Both the position numbers and the translations under genes were made by a program. Below are positions 16,235-24,075 of a stretch of 41,183 nucleotides of DNA, piece by piece. Source of the stretch: an uncultured Acidimicrobiales bacterium (lineage in GTDB: Bacteria > Actinomycetota > Acidimicrobiia > Acidimicrobiales > SHLQ01); NCBI GenBank assembly GCA_938002955.1, contig CALLAA010000067.1, positions 1 through 41,183 of the forward strand, given 5' to 3'. How positions within the stretch are numbered: the stretch's first letter is position 1; each line of letters begins with the position of its first letter. The notes under the pieces are model-generated. The model was given only the letters and a program-made list of their open reading frames with translations. It did no database searches and had not been told where the DNA came from.

Positions 16235-16385
16235 TCGATCAGTTTTGGGGTCTGACCCCGGAGTTGATCGATGGGAGCTGGCGTGATGGGCTGGATCAGT
16301 TTTGGGGTCTGACCCTGGAGTTGATCGATGGGAGCTGGCGTGATGGGCTGGATCAGTTTTGGGGTCTGACCCCGGAGTTGATCTA
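16235..16385. repeat. Three tandem REP-like palindromes (copies C, D, E), 57-bp period
   Basis: Copies at 16235-16271, 16294-16328 and 16351-16385 share GATCAGTTTTGGGGTCTGACC and an outer GTTGATC arm. The 22-bp spacers between them (TGGGAGCTGGCGTGATGG...) are identical. They are inverted relative to copies A and B on the other side of the RAYT. The stop codon of the oxidoreductase (16383-16385) lies in the last copy. Confidence 0.88.
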
Positions 16386-17513
16386 GGAGAGGATTTCGGC
16401 GAGGGTTACCGGCCGATTTTCGTCAATAGAACGGTGCGCTGCTTCGCCGATCGCTACCGACCACAGTCCGTCCTCGAGGGTGACGTGTGTGCCGAGCTCG
16501 GCGACCGCGGCCGCTCCAGCGTCGCCACCTCCGGCTGCACGATGTGCCCGCACGGCCTCGGCGAAGTCGACATGCTCGAGAAAGCTCGCGCCGTGATGAA
16601 GACCCTCATGGCGAATTTCCTCGTTGGTGATCGACCGCGTCTCGACGATGCCGATATCGGGAAGTCCCTCGCCGCTACGTGTTCCGAGATGGAGCTCCGA
16701 AGTGGGGATCCGAGCATCGAGCTTGCCCTTATCGCCAACGACCGACAGTTCTTCTTGGTCCTTCGTTGCTTCGGCAAACATGCACAGATCGAGCATGGCC
16801 CGTCGACCGCCCGGGTAGTCGACGATGACGTATGCGTTGTCGAGGATGTCGCTCGTTTCGCCGTCGTAAACCTCGTCGAGGTGATTCACAGCTTGGTTTC
16901 CTGACGCGAACACCTGCACCGGTCGCTCGCCGATGATCAGGTTCATCAGGTCGAAGTAGTGACAGGTCTTCTCGACGAGGGTGCCACCGGTATTGCGGGT
17001 GAAACGATTCCAATCGCCGACCTTGATCAGGAACGGGAAGCGATGTTCACGAATTGAGACCATCTTGACGTCGCCAACGAATCCATCCTCGACCTCGTCG
17101 ATCAATGCCTGGACCGCTGGCATATAGCGGTATTCAAGCCCGACCCAGATAACGCCGTCGTAGCCCTCGCTAATCGTGACCAGTTCCTTGCAATCCGGCG
17201 TCGTTGTGCACAGCGGCTTCTCGCACAGGACGTGTTTGCCTGACGCAATGACATCGCGCATGACATCGATATGGGTGAAATTCGGCGTTACAACGACCAC
17301 TGCATCGACGTTGTTGTCGGCGAGGAGGTCGGTGTAGTCGGTGTACACGGCGCAGTCGGGTCCGGCTGCGGCGAGCCCGTCGGCGCGAGAGCCTTCGTCG
17401 GTGTCCGCGATCGCCACGACACTCGTGTCGTCGAGAGCCAAAATGTTGAGGATGTGCTCGATCCCCATCATCCCGGTTCCAATGATGCCGTACCGGATTT
17501 GTTCATTCGTCAT
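16383..17513 (-). CDS. Gfo/Idh/MocA-family NAD(P)-dependent oxidoreductase
   Basis: A 376-residue cytosolic dehydrogenase acting on a sugar, inositol or related polyol. The N-terminal Rossmann motif is GTGMMG (residues 12-17), the family EKP motif is at 98-100 (CEKPL), and the second-domain catalytic region EKTCHYFD holds H185 and D188. The length is normal. It is transcribed divergently from an aldo/keto reductase across a short region with a LacI-type operator, suggesting a shared sugar-oxidation role. Its stop codon lies inside a REP-like repeat. The substrate cannot be assigned. Confidence 0.9.
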   Translation of the reverse strand: MTNEQIRYGIIGTGMMGIEHILNILALDDTSVVAIADTDEGSRADGLAAAGPDCAVYTDYTDLLADNNVDAVVVVTPNFTHIDVMRDVIASGKHVLCEKPLCTTTPDCKELVTISEGYDGVIWVGLEYRYMPAVQALIDEVEDGFVGDVKMVSIREHRFPFLIKVGDWNRFTRNTGGTLVEKTCHYFDLMNLIIGERPVQVFASGNQAVNHLDEVYDGETSDILDNAYVIVDYPGGRRAMLDLCMFAEATKDQEELSVVGDKGKLDARIPTSELHLGTRSGEGLPDIGIVETRSITNEEIRHEGLHHGASFLEHVDFAEAVRAHRAAGGGDAGAAAVAELGTHVTLEDGLWSVAIGEAAHRSIDENRPVTLAEILS

Positions 17514-17554
17514 GCGAAATAGCCTAGCTTGTTAACTTCGTTGATATTTAATGA

Positions 17555-17570
17555 ATGTAAACGCTTGCAT
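17555..17570. promoter_or_regulatory. Putative LacI-type operator O4 in divergent promoter region
   Basis: ATGTAAACGCTTGCAT matches the TGYAAACGNTTRCA motif found upstream of the GH13 and binding-protein genes. It lies 41 bp from the Gfo/Idh/MocA start and 31 bp from the aldo/keto reductase ATG at 17602, in a markedly AT-rich segment, so it can control both directions. Confidence 0.65.
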
Positions 17571-17601
17571 ACACTACGTCCAGTTGATGTACGCTGGCCC
17601 G

Positions 17602-18510
17602 ATGTCTTCGAATCTTGTCACTAATCGCCCCCGGCGGCTTGGGCCGAGCGGCCCGACCGTGGGTCCGCTCGGATATGGAACCTGGCGGCTCACCGCAGAA
17701 AGTGTCGCGGCGAACCAAGAACTGATTGAGGCGGCGCTCGATGCCGGTATGAATCTCATCGATACTGCTGACGTCTACGGCCTCGATCATGGCGGTACTG
17801 GCTTTGGCCAGAACGAGGAGCGGCTCGGTGAGGTTCTCGCCGCCGCCCCGGCACTTCGGGATCGAATGGTGCTCGCGACCAAGGGCGGCATCATGCCCCC
17901 GCTGCCGTACGACTCGAGCCCCGAATACCTCACGAGCGCAGTCGACGCATCGCTGTCGCGACTCGGTGTTGACGTCATCGACCTCTACCAGATCCACCGC
18001 CCGGACATGTTCACGCACCCGGCGACGGTCGCGGAAACGCTCGATGGTTTGATCAGCGCCGGCAAGATCAAGATGGTGGGCGTTTCTAACTTCACCGTCG
18101 ATCAATACGACGCGCTGGCCGCTCACCTCGAGGCGCCGATCGTGTCGACTCAGCCCGAGTTCTCGGTCGCTCAGTTGCAGCCAATGCGTGATGGAACCAT
18201 GGATCGCTCGATGCGTGACGGCGTGGTCCCGCTGGCGTGGAGCCCGCTGGCCGGCGGACGGTTGTTCTCCGGCGAGGGAATCCGTCCGGAACTTCTTGAG
18301 ACGATCGACCGGCTTGCCGAACGAGAGGGCGTCGATCGAGCCACGCTCGCTACGGCGTTTGTTCTGGCGCACCCGTCCGAGCCAGTTGCGTTGCTCGGTA
18401 CACAGACCGCTGCCCGCCTCACCGCCGCTCCGGCGGCCTTTGATGTGCATCTTGATCGCACCGATGTGTACGACATCGTTGCTGCTAGTGAAGGAGTTCC
18501 TCTTCCATGA
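17602..18510 (+). CDS. Aldo/keto reductase
   Basis: A 302-residue NADPH-dependent (beta/alpha)8 reductase. The catalytic tetrad is visible as D54 and Y59 (NLIDTADVYG), K94 (LATKGG) and H132 (YQIHRPD). GVSNF and the C-terminal LLGTQTAARL segment bind cofactor. I start it at ATG 17602: the upstream in-frame ATG 17551 would put the operator inside the coding region and add residues unlike the family. The stop overlaps the next gene (ATGA). It probably reduces or oxidises a sugar-derived carbonyl alongside the divergent dehydrogenase. Confidence 0.88.
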   Translation: MSSNLVTNRPRRLGPSGPTVGPLGYGTWRLTAESVAANQELIEAALDAGMNLIDTADVYGLDHGGTGFGQNEERLGEVLAAAPALRDRMVLATKGGIMPPLPYDSSPEYLTSAVDASLSRLGVDVIDLYQIHRPDMFTHPATVAETLDGLISAGKIKMVGVSNFTVDQYDALAAHLEAPIVSTQPEFSVAQLQPMRDGTMDRSMRDGVVPLAWSPLAGGRLFSGEGIRPELLETIDRLAEREGVDRATLATAFVLAHPSEPVALLGTQTAARLTAAPAAFDVHLDRTDVYDIVAASEGVPLP

Positions 18511-19682
18511 CCACCGATGAAAATGGCGTTCTCGCTGATGACGTGGGGGCCTCGGCCGGAAGCCCGGGTGCTCTCGCTGATGACGTGGGGACCTCGGCCG
18601 GAAGTGCCGAGAAAATGGTAGAAATCTCGTGGTTTGGGGCGCTGTGCGACGACGACTATGAGTTTCTCGGTGTTCCCGATCCGAGCTTGCAAAGCAGCTG
18701 GCCGCATTGCTCAAACATCGTCAAGACCGCTGACCGTCTCGGGTATGACAACGTGCTTTTGCCGTCGGGTTACCAGCTCGGCATGGACTCGACGTCGTTC
18801 GCTGCAGCGGTTGCAACACACACCGATCAGATCCAGTTGTTGCTCGCCGTCCGTATGGGGGAGATGTGGCTTCCGCAGCTCGCCCGACAGTTGGCGACGA
18901 TCGATCAGATGGCGAACGGCCGCCTTACGATCAACATCATCTCGAGCGACATCCCGGGAGCTCCGCTCGAATCTGAACCTCGTTACCAGCGCACTCGTGA
19001 GTGGATGACCGTTCTGCGGTCGCTATTGAATGGCGAGTCGATCGACTTTCACGGCGAGTTTGTCGATCTCGAGGTCAACCCGCCACGGATGCGCACGGTC
19101 TCAGGTACGTGCCCGCCGTTCTATTTCGGTGGGTTCAGCCCGGCTGCGAAGGACACCGCTGCCGAGCATGCCGACGTTTTCCTCACGTGGCCAGACACCG
19201 TTGCCGGGGTTGCCGAGACCGTTCGTGACATGAAGGCACAGGCCGCCGGTTACGGCCGCGAGATGAACTATGGCTTGCGTGCACACGTCATCGTCCGAGA
19301 GACCGAGGCTGAGGCACGCGAGGCTGCAACTCGTCTGCTGTCGAAGTTGGATCTTGACGAGGGAGAGAAGATTCGTCAGAAGTCCCTCGACACAGCATCG
19401 GCCGGTGTCGCCCGTCAGAACGAGCTTCGCGATGCAGCAGAGGACGATGGTTTCGTCGAGGAGAACCTGTGGACCGGTGTCGGTCGTGCTCGCAGCGGAG
19501 CGGGTGCTGCAATCGTTGGTGATCCAGATCAGGTCCTCGCCAAGCTGCGGGCGTATCAGCAGGTTGGCATCGGCGCGTTCATTCTGAGCGGCTACACCCA
19601 CGCTGCTGAAGCGGACCTCTTCGCCAAGTATGTTCTGCCGAACATCGAGCATGGCCCGCTGTATGAAGGTTCCGCGACCTAA
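18507..19682 (+). CDS. LLM-class flavin-dependent oxidoreductase (SsuD-like monooxygenase)
   Basis: A 391-residue bacterial-luciferase-like TIM-barrel enzyme using reduced FMN, closest in pattern to alkanesulfonate monooxygenase (SsuD). Visible landmarks are MVEISWFGAL at the first strand, RLTINIISSDIPGAP, the PPFYFGGFSPAAKD segment and GDPDQVLAKLRAYQQVGIGAFILSGYTH near the end. The ATG overlaps the aldo/keto reductase stop, so both are translated together. The first 36 residues hold a tandem 14-residue duplication and are not part of the fold; ATG 18615 is a plausible shorter start. The substrate is unknown. Confidence 0.88.
   Translation: MTTDENGVLADDVGASAGSPGALADDVGTSAGSAEKMVEISWFGALCDDDYEFLGVPDPSLQSSWPHCSNIVKTADRLGYDNVLLPSGYQLGMDSTSFAAAVATHTDQIQLLLAVRMGEMWLPQLARQLATIDQMANGRLTINIISSDIPGAPLESEPRYQRTREWMTVLRSLLNGESIDFHGEFVDLEVNPPRMRTVSGTCPPFYFGGFSPAAKDTAAEHADVFLTWPDTVAGVAETVRDMKAQAAGYGREMNYGLRAHVIVRETEAEAREAATRLLSKLDLDEGEKIRQKSLDTASAGVARQNELRDAAEDDGFVEENLWTGVGRARSGAGAAIVGDPDQVLAKLRAYQQVGIGAFILSGYTHAAEADLFAKYVLPNIEHGPLYEGSAT
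18531..18604 (+). repeat. In-frame tandem duplication, 42-bp period
   Basis: A 32-nt block beginning CTCGCTGATGACGTGGG occurs at 18531 and 18573 with one mismatch. It encodes LADDVGASAGS and LADDVGTSAGS in the N-terminal leader of the flavin oxidoreductase. Confidence 0.9.
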
Positions 19683-19785
19683 CTCCGCGGCCCAGAGCCG
19701 TCGGCTGACGCCTGTCATAGGGCATCGGTAAGGTCGTAGACATAGCACTTCCCCCTTGCATACAACTCAGTGAATGGAGATCACG

Positions 19786-20121
19786 ATGAACATCGTCGTG
19801 TTGCAAGGGACGTTGTCGAGTGAGCCGGTGGAGCGAACGCTCCCGTCGGGCGACAACATCATGAATTGGGAAGTCACCACGACAACGAGCGTTGGTAAGC
19901 GCTCCGTGCCCGTGCAGTGGGACGACCCTCCAAAGCGAGCGCTCGCCATTGGCGAGGGCGACGAGGTAGTTGTGCTCGGCACGATTCGTCGACGCTTCTT
20001 CCGGGCCGGTGGAGTGACGGCAAGTCGCACCGAGGTCGTTGCGTCCGCGATGGCGAAGCCGTCGCAGAAGGTCGCGGTGTCCAAGCTGCTCCTGGAAGCG
20101 CAGGATCAACTCGCCGCATAA
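19786..20121 (+). CDS. Short single-stranded DNA-binding (SSB-like) OB-fold protein
   Basis: A protein of about 111 residues with an SSB-type OB fold: MNIVVLQGTLSSEPVERTLPSGDNIMNWEVTT, then PVQWDD and GDEVVVLGTIRRRFF. GGAG is spaced 6 nt before ATG 19786, which I prefer over ATG 19774. It ends soon after the OB domain and lacks the acidic DDDIPF-type tail that ordinary SSB uses to recruit partners. It is therefore a paralogue or specialised binder rather than the housekeeping SSB. It is alone between the LLM gene and the GlcD-like gene, and the hairpin at 20136 follows it. Confidence 0.78.
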   Translation: MNIVVLQGTLSSEPVERTLPSGDNIMNWEVTTTTSVGKRSVPVQWDDPPKRALAIGEGDEVVVLGTIRRRFFRAGGVTASRTEVVASAMAKPSQKVAVSKLLLEAQDQLAA

Positions 20122-20135
20122 GCGACCGAGCACCC

Positions 20136-20173
20136 TGCCCACTACGTTCTTCCCATGGAGAACGTAGTGGGCA
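20136..20173 (+). promoter_or_regulatory. Perfect 15-bp inverted repeat enclosing the start codon of the FAD oxidase
   Basis: The arms TGCCCACTACGTTCT and AGAACGTAGTGGGCA are perfectly complementary. The 8-nt loop TCCCATGG contains the ATG at 20155-20157. No T-tract follows, so this is not an ordinary terminator. It could hide the start codon in mRNA or be an operator palindrome for a dimeric regulator. Confidence 0.8.
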
Positions 20174-21582
20174 TGCTTCGCGAACGGTTCGGTACCTCAA
20201 CGGTGCTCACCACGGATCTCGATGGCTACGAGTCGGACTGGGGTAGCAAGCATGCTGGCCCGGCGATTGCGGTGGTCCGGCCGTCGACGACGAACGAGGT
20301 GTCGATCGTGCTCGCCACGTGTGATGCCAACGGCGTTGCCGTCGTTCCTCAAGGCGGCAACACCGGACTGTGCGGTGGTTCTGTTCCGCTCGCCGACGGT
20401 CACCCAGAGGGCAAGCCGACGGTGATTCTGTCGCTGACACAGATGAACCGCATCCTGTCGATCGATGTAGATCGTGCGACGGTCACGGTGGAGGCGGGCG
20501 TGACAATCCAGGCGTTGCAGGAGGCCTGTGCAGCCGAAGGGTTGCTCTTTGCCCCTGACTGGGGTGCACGGGGTAGCGCTCAGGTTGGTGGCGGTATCAG
20601 CACCAACGCTGGCGGACTCAACGTCCTTCGTTGGGGATCGCTTCGGAGCCAGGTGTTGGGGCTGGAGGCGGTGCTTCCAGATGGCCGCGTGTACGACGGC
20701 CTGCGTGCGCTGCGCAAGGACGCAACCGGACTCGATGTCAAGCAGATGTTCATCGGTACGGAGGGGACGCTCGGTATTGTCACCGCGGCGGTGTTTGCCT
20801 TGCACCCGTTGCCGTCGACGCACCGAACCGCGTTTGTTGCGCTCTCGGGTCTCGATGCCCTGATGCCGTTCTTTACCCTCTGTCGTTCGGAAAGTGGCGG
20901 CCTTGTGAGTGCGTTCGAGTTGATGCCCGAAGATGGCATTCGTCGAGTTCGCGAGAACGCTCCGCAGGCCCAACATCCGTTTTCCGAACCGAGCGAGTGG
21001 TACGTCTTGCTCCGGCTCTCGGGTGGCGACGAAGTCGACGAAGTTCTGGCCAAGACGCTCGAGTCCGCAGCTGCGGCGGGCGTCATCACCGACGCGGTGC
21101 TGGCGGCGACTTCGGACCAGGAGCAAAATTTGTGGTTCATCCGGGACGAGGTGCCACCGCCGTTCACGTTCGATGAGTACGGCAACAAGTACAAGTTCGA
21201 CATGGCGATTCCCGTCGACCGAGTCGTTGAGTTTTTCGATGCGGCCGGTCCGCTCGTCGACTCGATCGTTGCCGGAACGAAGACGTTTGGGTTTGGCCAT
21301 GTGGGCGACGGCAACCTGCACTTCAACATGTACCCGGGACCTGACGCAGATCTCGAGGACTATCTCACCCGCGGCGAGGAACTCGTGGGTGCCATCGACG
21401 AGCTCACGTGGACGTTCGGCGGCACGATATCGGCCGAACACGGGATTGGTCAGGTGATGCGTCAGCGGCTCGCCCGTCAAAAGTCCACCGTCGAACTCGA
21501 CGTCGTACGCGCCGTGAAGTCGGCGCTCGATCCAAACAACACGATGAACCCGGGCAAAGTTATCCCTCGCCCGCAGTCGTGA
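20155..21582 (+). CDS. FAD-linked 2-hydroxyacid oxidase (GlcD / D-2-hydroxyglutarate dehydrogenase-like)
   Basis: A 475-residue flavoprotein of the VAO/GlcD family that oxidises a D-2-hydroxyacid (lactate, glycolate or 2-hydroxyglutarate type) to the 2-oxoacid. The FAD-binding PCMH domain shows VPQGGNTGLCGGSVP, GGISTNAGGLNVLRWG and GTEGTLGIVTAA. The C-terminal domain has the metal/active-site HVGDGNLHFN and EHGIGQV motifs. The length is typical. The start ATG is in the loop of a strong hairpin; ATG 20173, six codons on, is an alternative start. An aminotransferase gene follows in the same direction after 40 bp. The exact substrate is open. Confidence 0.9.
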   Translation: MENVVGMLRERFGTSTVLTTDLDGYESDWGSKHAGPAIAVVRPSTTNEVSIVLATCDANGVAVVPQGGNTGLCGGSVPLADGHPEGKPTVILSLTQMNRILSIDVDRATVTVEAGVTIQALQEACAAEGLLFAPDWGARGSAQVGGGISTNAGGLNVLRWGSLRSQVLGLEAVLPDGRVYDGLRALRKDATGLDVKQMFIGTEGTLGIVTAAVFALHPLPSTHRTAFVALSGLDALMPFFTLCRSESGGLVSAFELMPEDGIRRVRENAPQAQHPFSEPSEWYVLLRLSGGDEVDEVLAKTLESAAAAGVITDAVLAATSDQEQNLWFIRDEVPPPFTFDEYGNKYKFDMAIPVDRVVEFFDAAGPLVDSIVAGTKTFGFGHVGDGNLHFNMYPGPDADLEDYLTRGEELVGAIDELTWTFGGTISAEHGIGQVMRQRLARQKSTVELDVVRAVKSALDPNNTMNPGKVIPRPQS

Positions 21583-21622
21583 CTGCCAATCGCCCTTTGC
21601 CCAACAACGACCGACGTGACGG

Positions 21623-22801
21623 ATGAAACTACAGAAGCGAACGCTCGACCAACCCAATAGCCCAATCGGGGCCCACGCCCACCTGCTCGACGATGTGCCC
21701 GCAGATCGGCCGCTGCTCGACTTGTCCCAGGGAGCCCCCGGATTTGCTCCTGCCCCCGAGGTGCAGGAACGGATGGCGGCGATTGCACGACATCCCGACG
21801 GCAGCCGGTACGGCCCCATTCGTGGACTCGCGCACCTGCGCGAAGCACTGCTCGATGATCTCCGTTCGACGTATCCAGGAGACCTTTCTGTCGACGACAT
21901 CTGCATCACCGCTGGGTGCAATCAAGCGTTTGCGATGGTCGTGAGCGCTATCGCTGCGCCCGGTGACGAAGTAGTTCTGACGGTGCCGTACTACTTCAAC
22001 CACGACATGTGGCTCGGGCTCGAAGGTATCTCGGCGGTATATCTCGAGCCAGCCGATGGACTGAACCCCACGGTGGAGGAAGCTGAGGCTCTCCTCACTG
22101 ACCGGACACGAGCAATCGTGCTTATCTCGCCCGGAAACCCGACCGGCAACATCATGACCCCGGATCGGTTGGCCGAGTTCGCCGCATTCGCCGCGAGGCG
22201 CGACATTGTGTTGCTGATCGACGAGACGTATCGATCGTTCGTACCCGGTGACGGAGCGCCTCACGAGCTGTTCACCCTCAGTGCTTGGCGAGACCACGTG
22301 GTCAGCGTGCACTCGTTCTCGAAAGATCTTGCGATTCCAGGCCAACGGGTCGGGGCGATCGTTGGTTCTCCCGACCTCATTGTCGAGGCCGCCAAGCTCA
22401 TCGACTGTGTGACGATCTGCCCGCCTCGGATGGGTCAAGAAGCGGCTCATGCGGGCCTTACCGAAGCGGGCGAATGGCGGCGCTCGAAGATTGCAGACAT
22501 CGCTGCGAAGCAAGCTCGGTTCGAGTCGGTTATGTCGACCGCTCCGGGTGGATTCACCCTGCACTCGGCCGGCGCGTACTACGGCTGGGTGGAGCATCCG
22601 TTCGCCGATATCGCCACCCCCGATGTCGTCGAAGCGCTCGTGCTCGAACAAGGGATCTTGGTGATCCCAGGGACGGCGTTCATGCGCGGAGACACCAACA
22701 TGTTGCGCTTCAGCTTTGCGAACATCGAGATCGATCGGCTCGACGAGTTGCGTGAGCGGCTGTCCGACTTTGCGTCGACTCGGTCGGACCTGCAGACCTG
22801 A
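21623..22801 (+). CDS. Class I/II PLP aminotransferase
   Basis: A 392-residue fold-type I PLP enzyme of the aspartate-aminotransferase superfamily. It has LSQGAPGFAP near the N-terminus, RYGPIRGLAHLREAL, TAGCNQAFAM for PLP phosphate contacts, SPGNPTGN, and the Schiff-base lysine in SFSKDLAIPGQRVG. The C-terminal LRFSFANIEIDRL holds the substrate-carboxylate arginine. It follows the FAD oxidase and likely transaminates a 2-oxoacid from that pathway, but this is inference. Its stop abuts the stop of the convergent Ldh-type gene with no spacer. Confidence 0.9.
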   Translation: MKLQKRTLDQPNSPIGAHAHLLDDVPADRPLLDLSQGAPGFAPAPEVQERMAAIARHPDGSRYGPIRGLAHLREALLDDLRSTYPGDLSVDDICITAGCNQAFAMVVSAIAAPGDEVVLTVPYYFNHDMWLGLEGISAVYLEPADGLNPTVEEAEALLTDRTRAIVLISPGNPTGNIMTPDRLAEFAAFAARRDIVLLIDETYRSFVPGDGAPHELFTLSAWRDHVVSVHSFSKDLAIPGQRVGAIVGSPDLIVEAAKLIDCVTICPPRMGQEAAHAGLTEAGEWRRSKIADIAAKQARFESVMSTAPGGFTLHSAGAYYGWVEHPFADIATPDVVEALVLEQGILVIPGTAFMRGDTNMLRFSFANIEIDRLDELRERLSDFASTRSDLQT

Positions 22802-23785
22802 TTACTCGGCCAGAGCCTGAATGCTCTGCCACACCGAGTCTTCGAGTTCGACGGACGTAACGTCTGCGCGTCGTGATCCAGGTAGGCGGGCGCCTGGCTG
22901 GGCGTCTACGGCTTCGCCGATGGCGTCGAGCCGATCCCAAAAGCCATCTCCGGCAAACGATGCCGGGTCGATGACGAGGTAGAACTGGCCAATGTCGTGG
23001 TGTGGCCCCTCGGGCGCCTTGAGCGGTGGGATCTCGGTGCTGAGCAGCGATCCGGTGAGCGCACCGGCGAGCACCTCGACCATGAGGCCAAGGCCGTACC
23101 CTTTGTAACCGCCCGCCGATACCAGTGATCCTTCGAGCGCCTTCTTGGGGTCGGTGGTGTCGTTGCCTTCGGCGTCGACGGCCCACCCGACAGGAATCGA
23201 CTCGCCAGCTGCTGCGGCCATGGTGATCTTGCCGAGCGCTACCGCCGAGGTGCTGTAGTCGAACTGGAACGCGACGCCGCCATCTCGTGCGGGAACCGCC
23301 ATGGCCATCGGGTTTGTGCCGAGCATCGGCGTCGCCCCTCCTGGAGGGGCAACCCGTGCGGTTGAGTTCGTTGCGCCGAGGGCGATCAGGCCGGCCTGGG
23401 CGAACTGCTCGGTGAAGTACCCAAGCGAGGTGCAGGTGTGGCTGTGTTCGATCGACAGCGCGCACGTACCGTTGGAGCGAGCAGCCTCGACCGCGGCATC
23501 GAAGCCAGCAGCGAAGGCGACTTGTGCAAACCCGTACTTGGCGTCGACCCGAACCGCTCCGGCTTTGTCGTGGTTGACCTCGGGTTCGACATCACCGAAG
23601 ACCCTGCCGGTGCGTAGCTGCGTGCAGTAGCTGTCGACGTAGTAGAGGCCGCAGATGCGGTTGTTGTTGGCTTCGGCGATGCGGACGGCATGGGCAACTT
23701 TGGCCGCCGTATCATCGGTCGCTCCTTGGCGAGTGAGTGCTTGGGCGGTAGTGGACTCGATCTCGTCCAGGGAAACATGAGGCAT
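22802..23785 (-). CDS. Ldh/MDH2-family NAD(P)-dependent 2-hydroxyacid dehydrogenase
   Basis: A 327-residue member of the malate/L-lactate dehydrogenase type 2 family (YlbC, ComC, Ldh2), distinct from the Rossmann-fold MDH/LDH. It shows the family N-terminal helix SLDEIESTTAQAL, the active-site region IEHSHTCTSLGYF with catalytic histidine, GTNPMAMAVPA for nucleotide binding, and GYKGYGLGLMVEVLAGAL. I start it at ATG 23785; a longer in-frame reading to 23878 adds residues without family similarity. It converts a 2-hydroxyacid and its 2-oxoacid; specificity is unclear. Confidence 0.88.
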   Translation of the reverse strand: MPHVSLDEIESTTAQALTRQGATDDTAAKVAHAVRIAEANNNRICGLYYVDSYCTQLRTGRVFGDVEPEVNHDKAGAVRVDAKYGFAQVAFAAGFDAAVEAARSNGTCALSIEHSHTCTSLGYFTEQFAQAGLIALGATNSTARVAPPGGATPMLGTNPMAMAVPARDGGVAFQFDYSTSAVALGKITMAAAAGESIPVGWAVDAEGNDTTDPKKALEGSLVSAGGYKGYGLGLMVEVLAGALTGSLLSTEIPPLKAPEGPHHDIGQFYLVIDPASFAGDGFWDRLDAIGEAVDAQPGARLPGSRRADVTSVELEDSVWQSIQALAE

Positions 23786-24075
23786 GGGTGGACAGTAGTC
23801 ACCAACGCGTCCAAACGCCGATTCAGCGTTTGCGCCCCCATCGGCCCGGCCGAGGGCTGGACACGACCAGGCCGACAAGGGGATTCTGAACTCAATCGTG
23901 GGTGTACTTCGCCCGCAACGACGACGTACCGACTAGATCAGAACATGCGACGAATAACGCCGCATACATATGTTGACGACGCCGCACGGTGCTGCACAGA
24001 TCAAAATGGGACTCGGTGGAGTCGTTATGGGTCAATCTCTCTCACTCCAGACGTGGACGTGCTCACAATGGCGAT
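23786..24075. other. 290-bp divergent intergenic region (Ldh / BLUF)
   Basis: Between the divergent Ldh-type and BLUF genes I see no convincing gene, repeat or strong palindrome. Short reading frames here have no family features. Promoters for both directions should lie here; an AT-richer part around 23930-23980 (AATAACGCCGCATACATATG) is the likeliest place. Confidence 0.5.

Noticed and set aside
16235-16385. CRISPR array
   Set aside because: The three repeats are separated by identical, not different, 22-bp spacers, the repeat is a REP palindrome, and no cas gene is near.
17548-18714. 388-codon minus-strand open frame over the aldo/keto reductase
   Set aside because: The plus-strand gene has the catalytic tetrad. 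The antisense frame has low-complexity Arg/Pro repeats caused by the 42-bp duplication and no recognisable domain.
20197-21921. 574-codon open frame on the minus strand across the FAD oxidase gene
   Set aside because: It lies opposite a clear GlcD-like gene with all family motifs. Its translation is rich in Arg/His/Ser without any domain, as expected from antisense frames in high-GC DNA.
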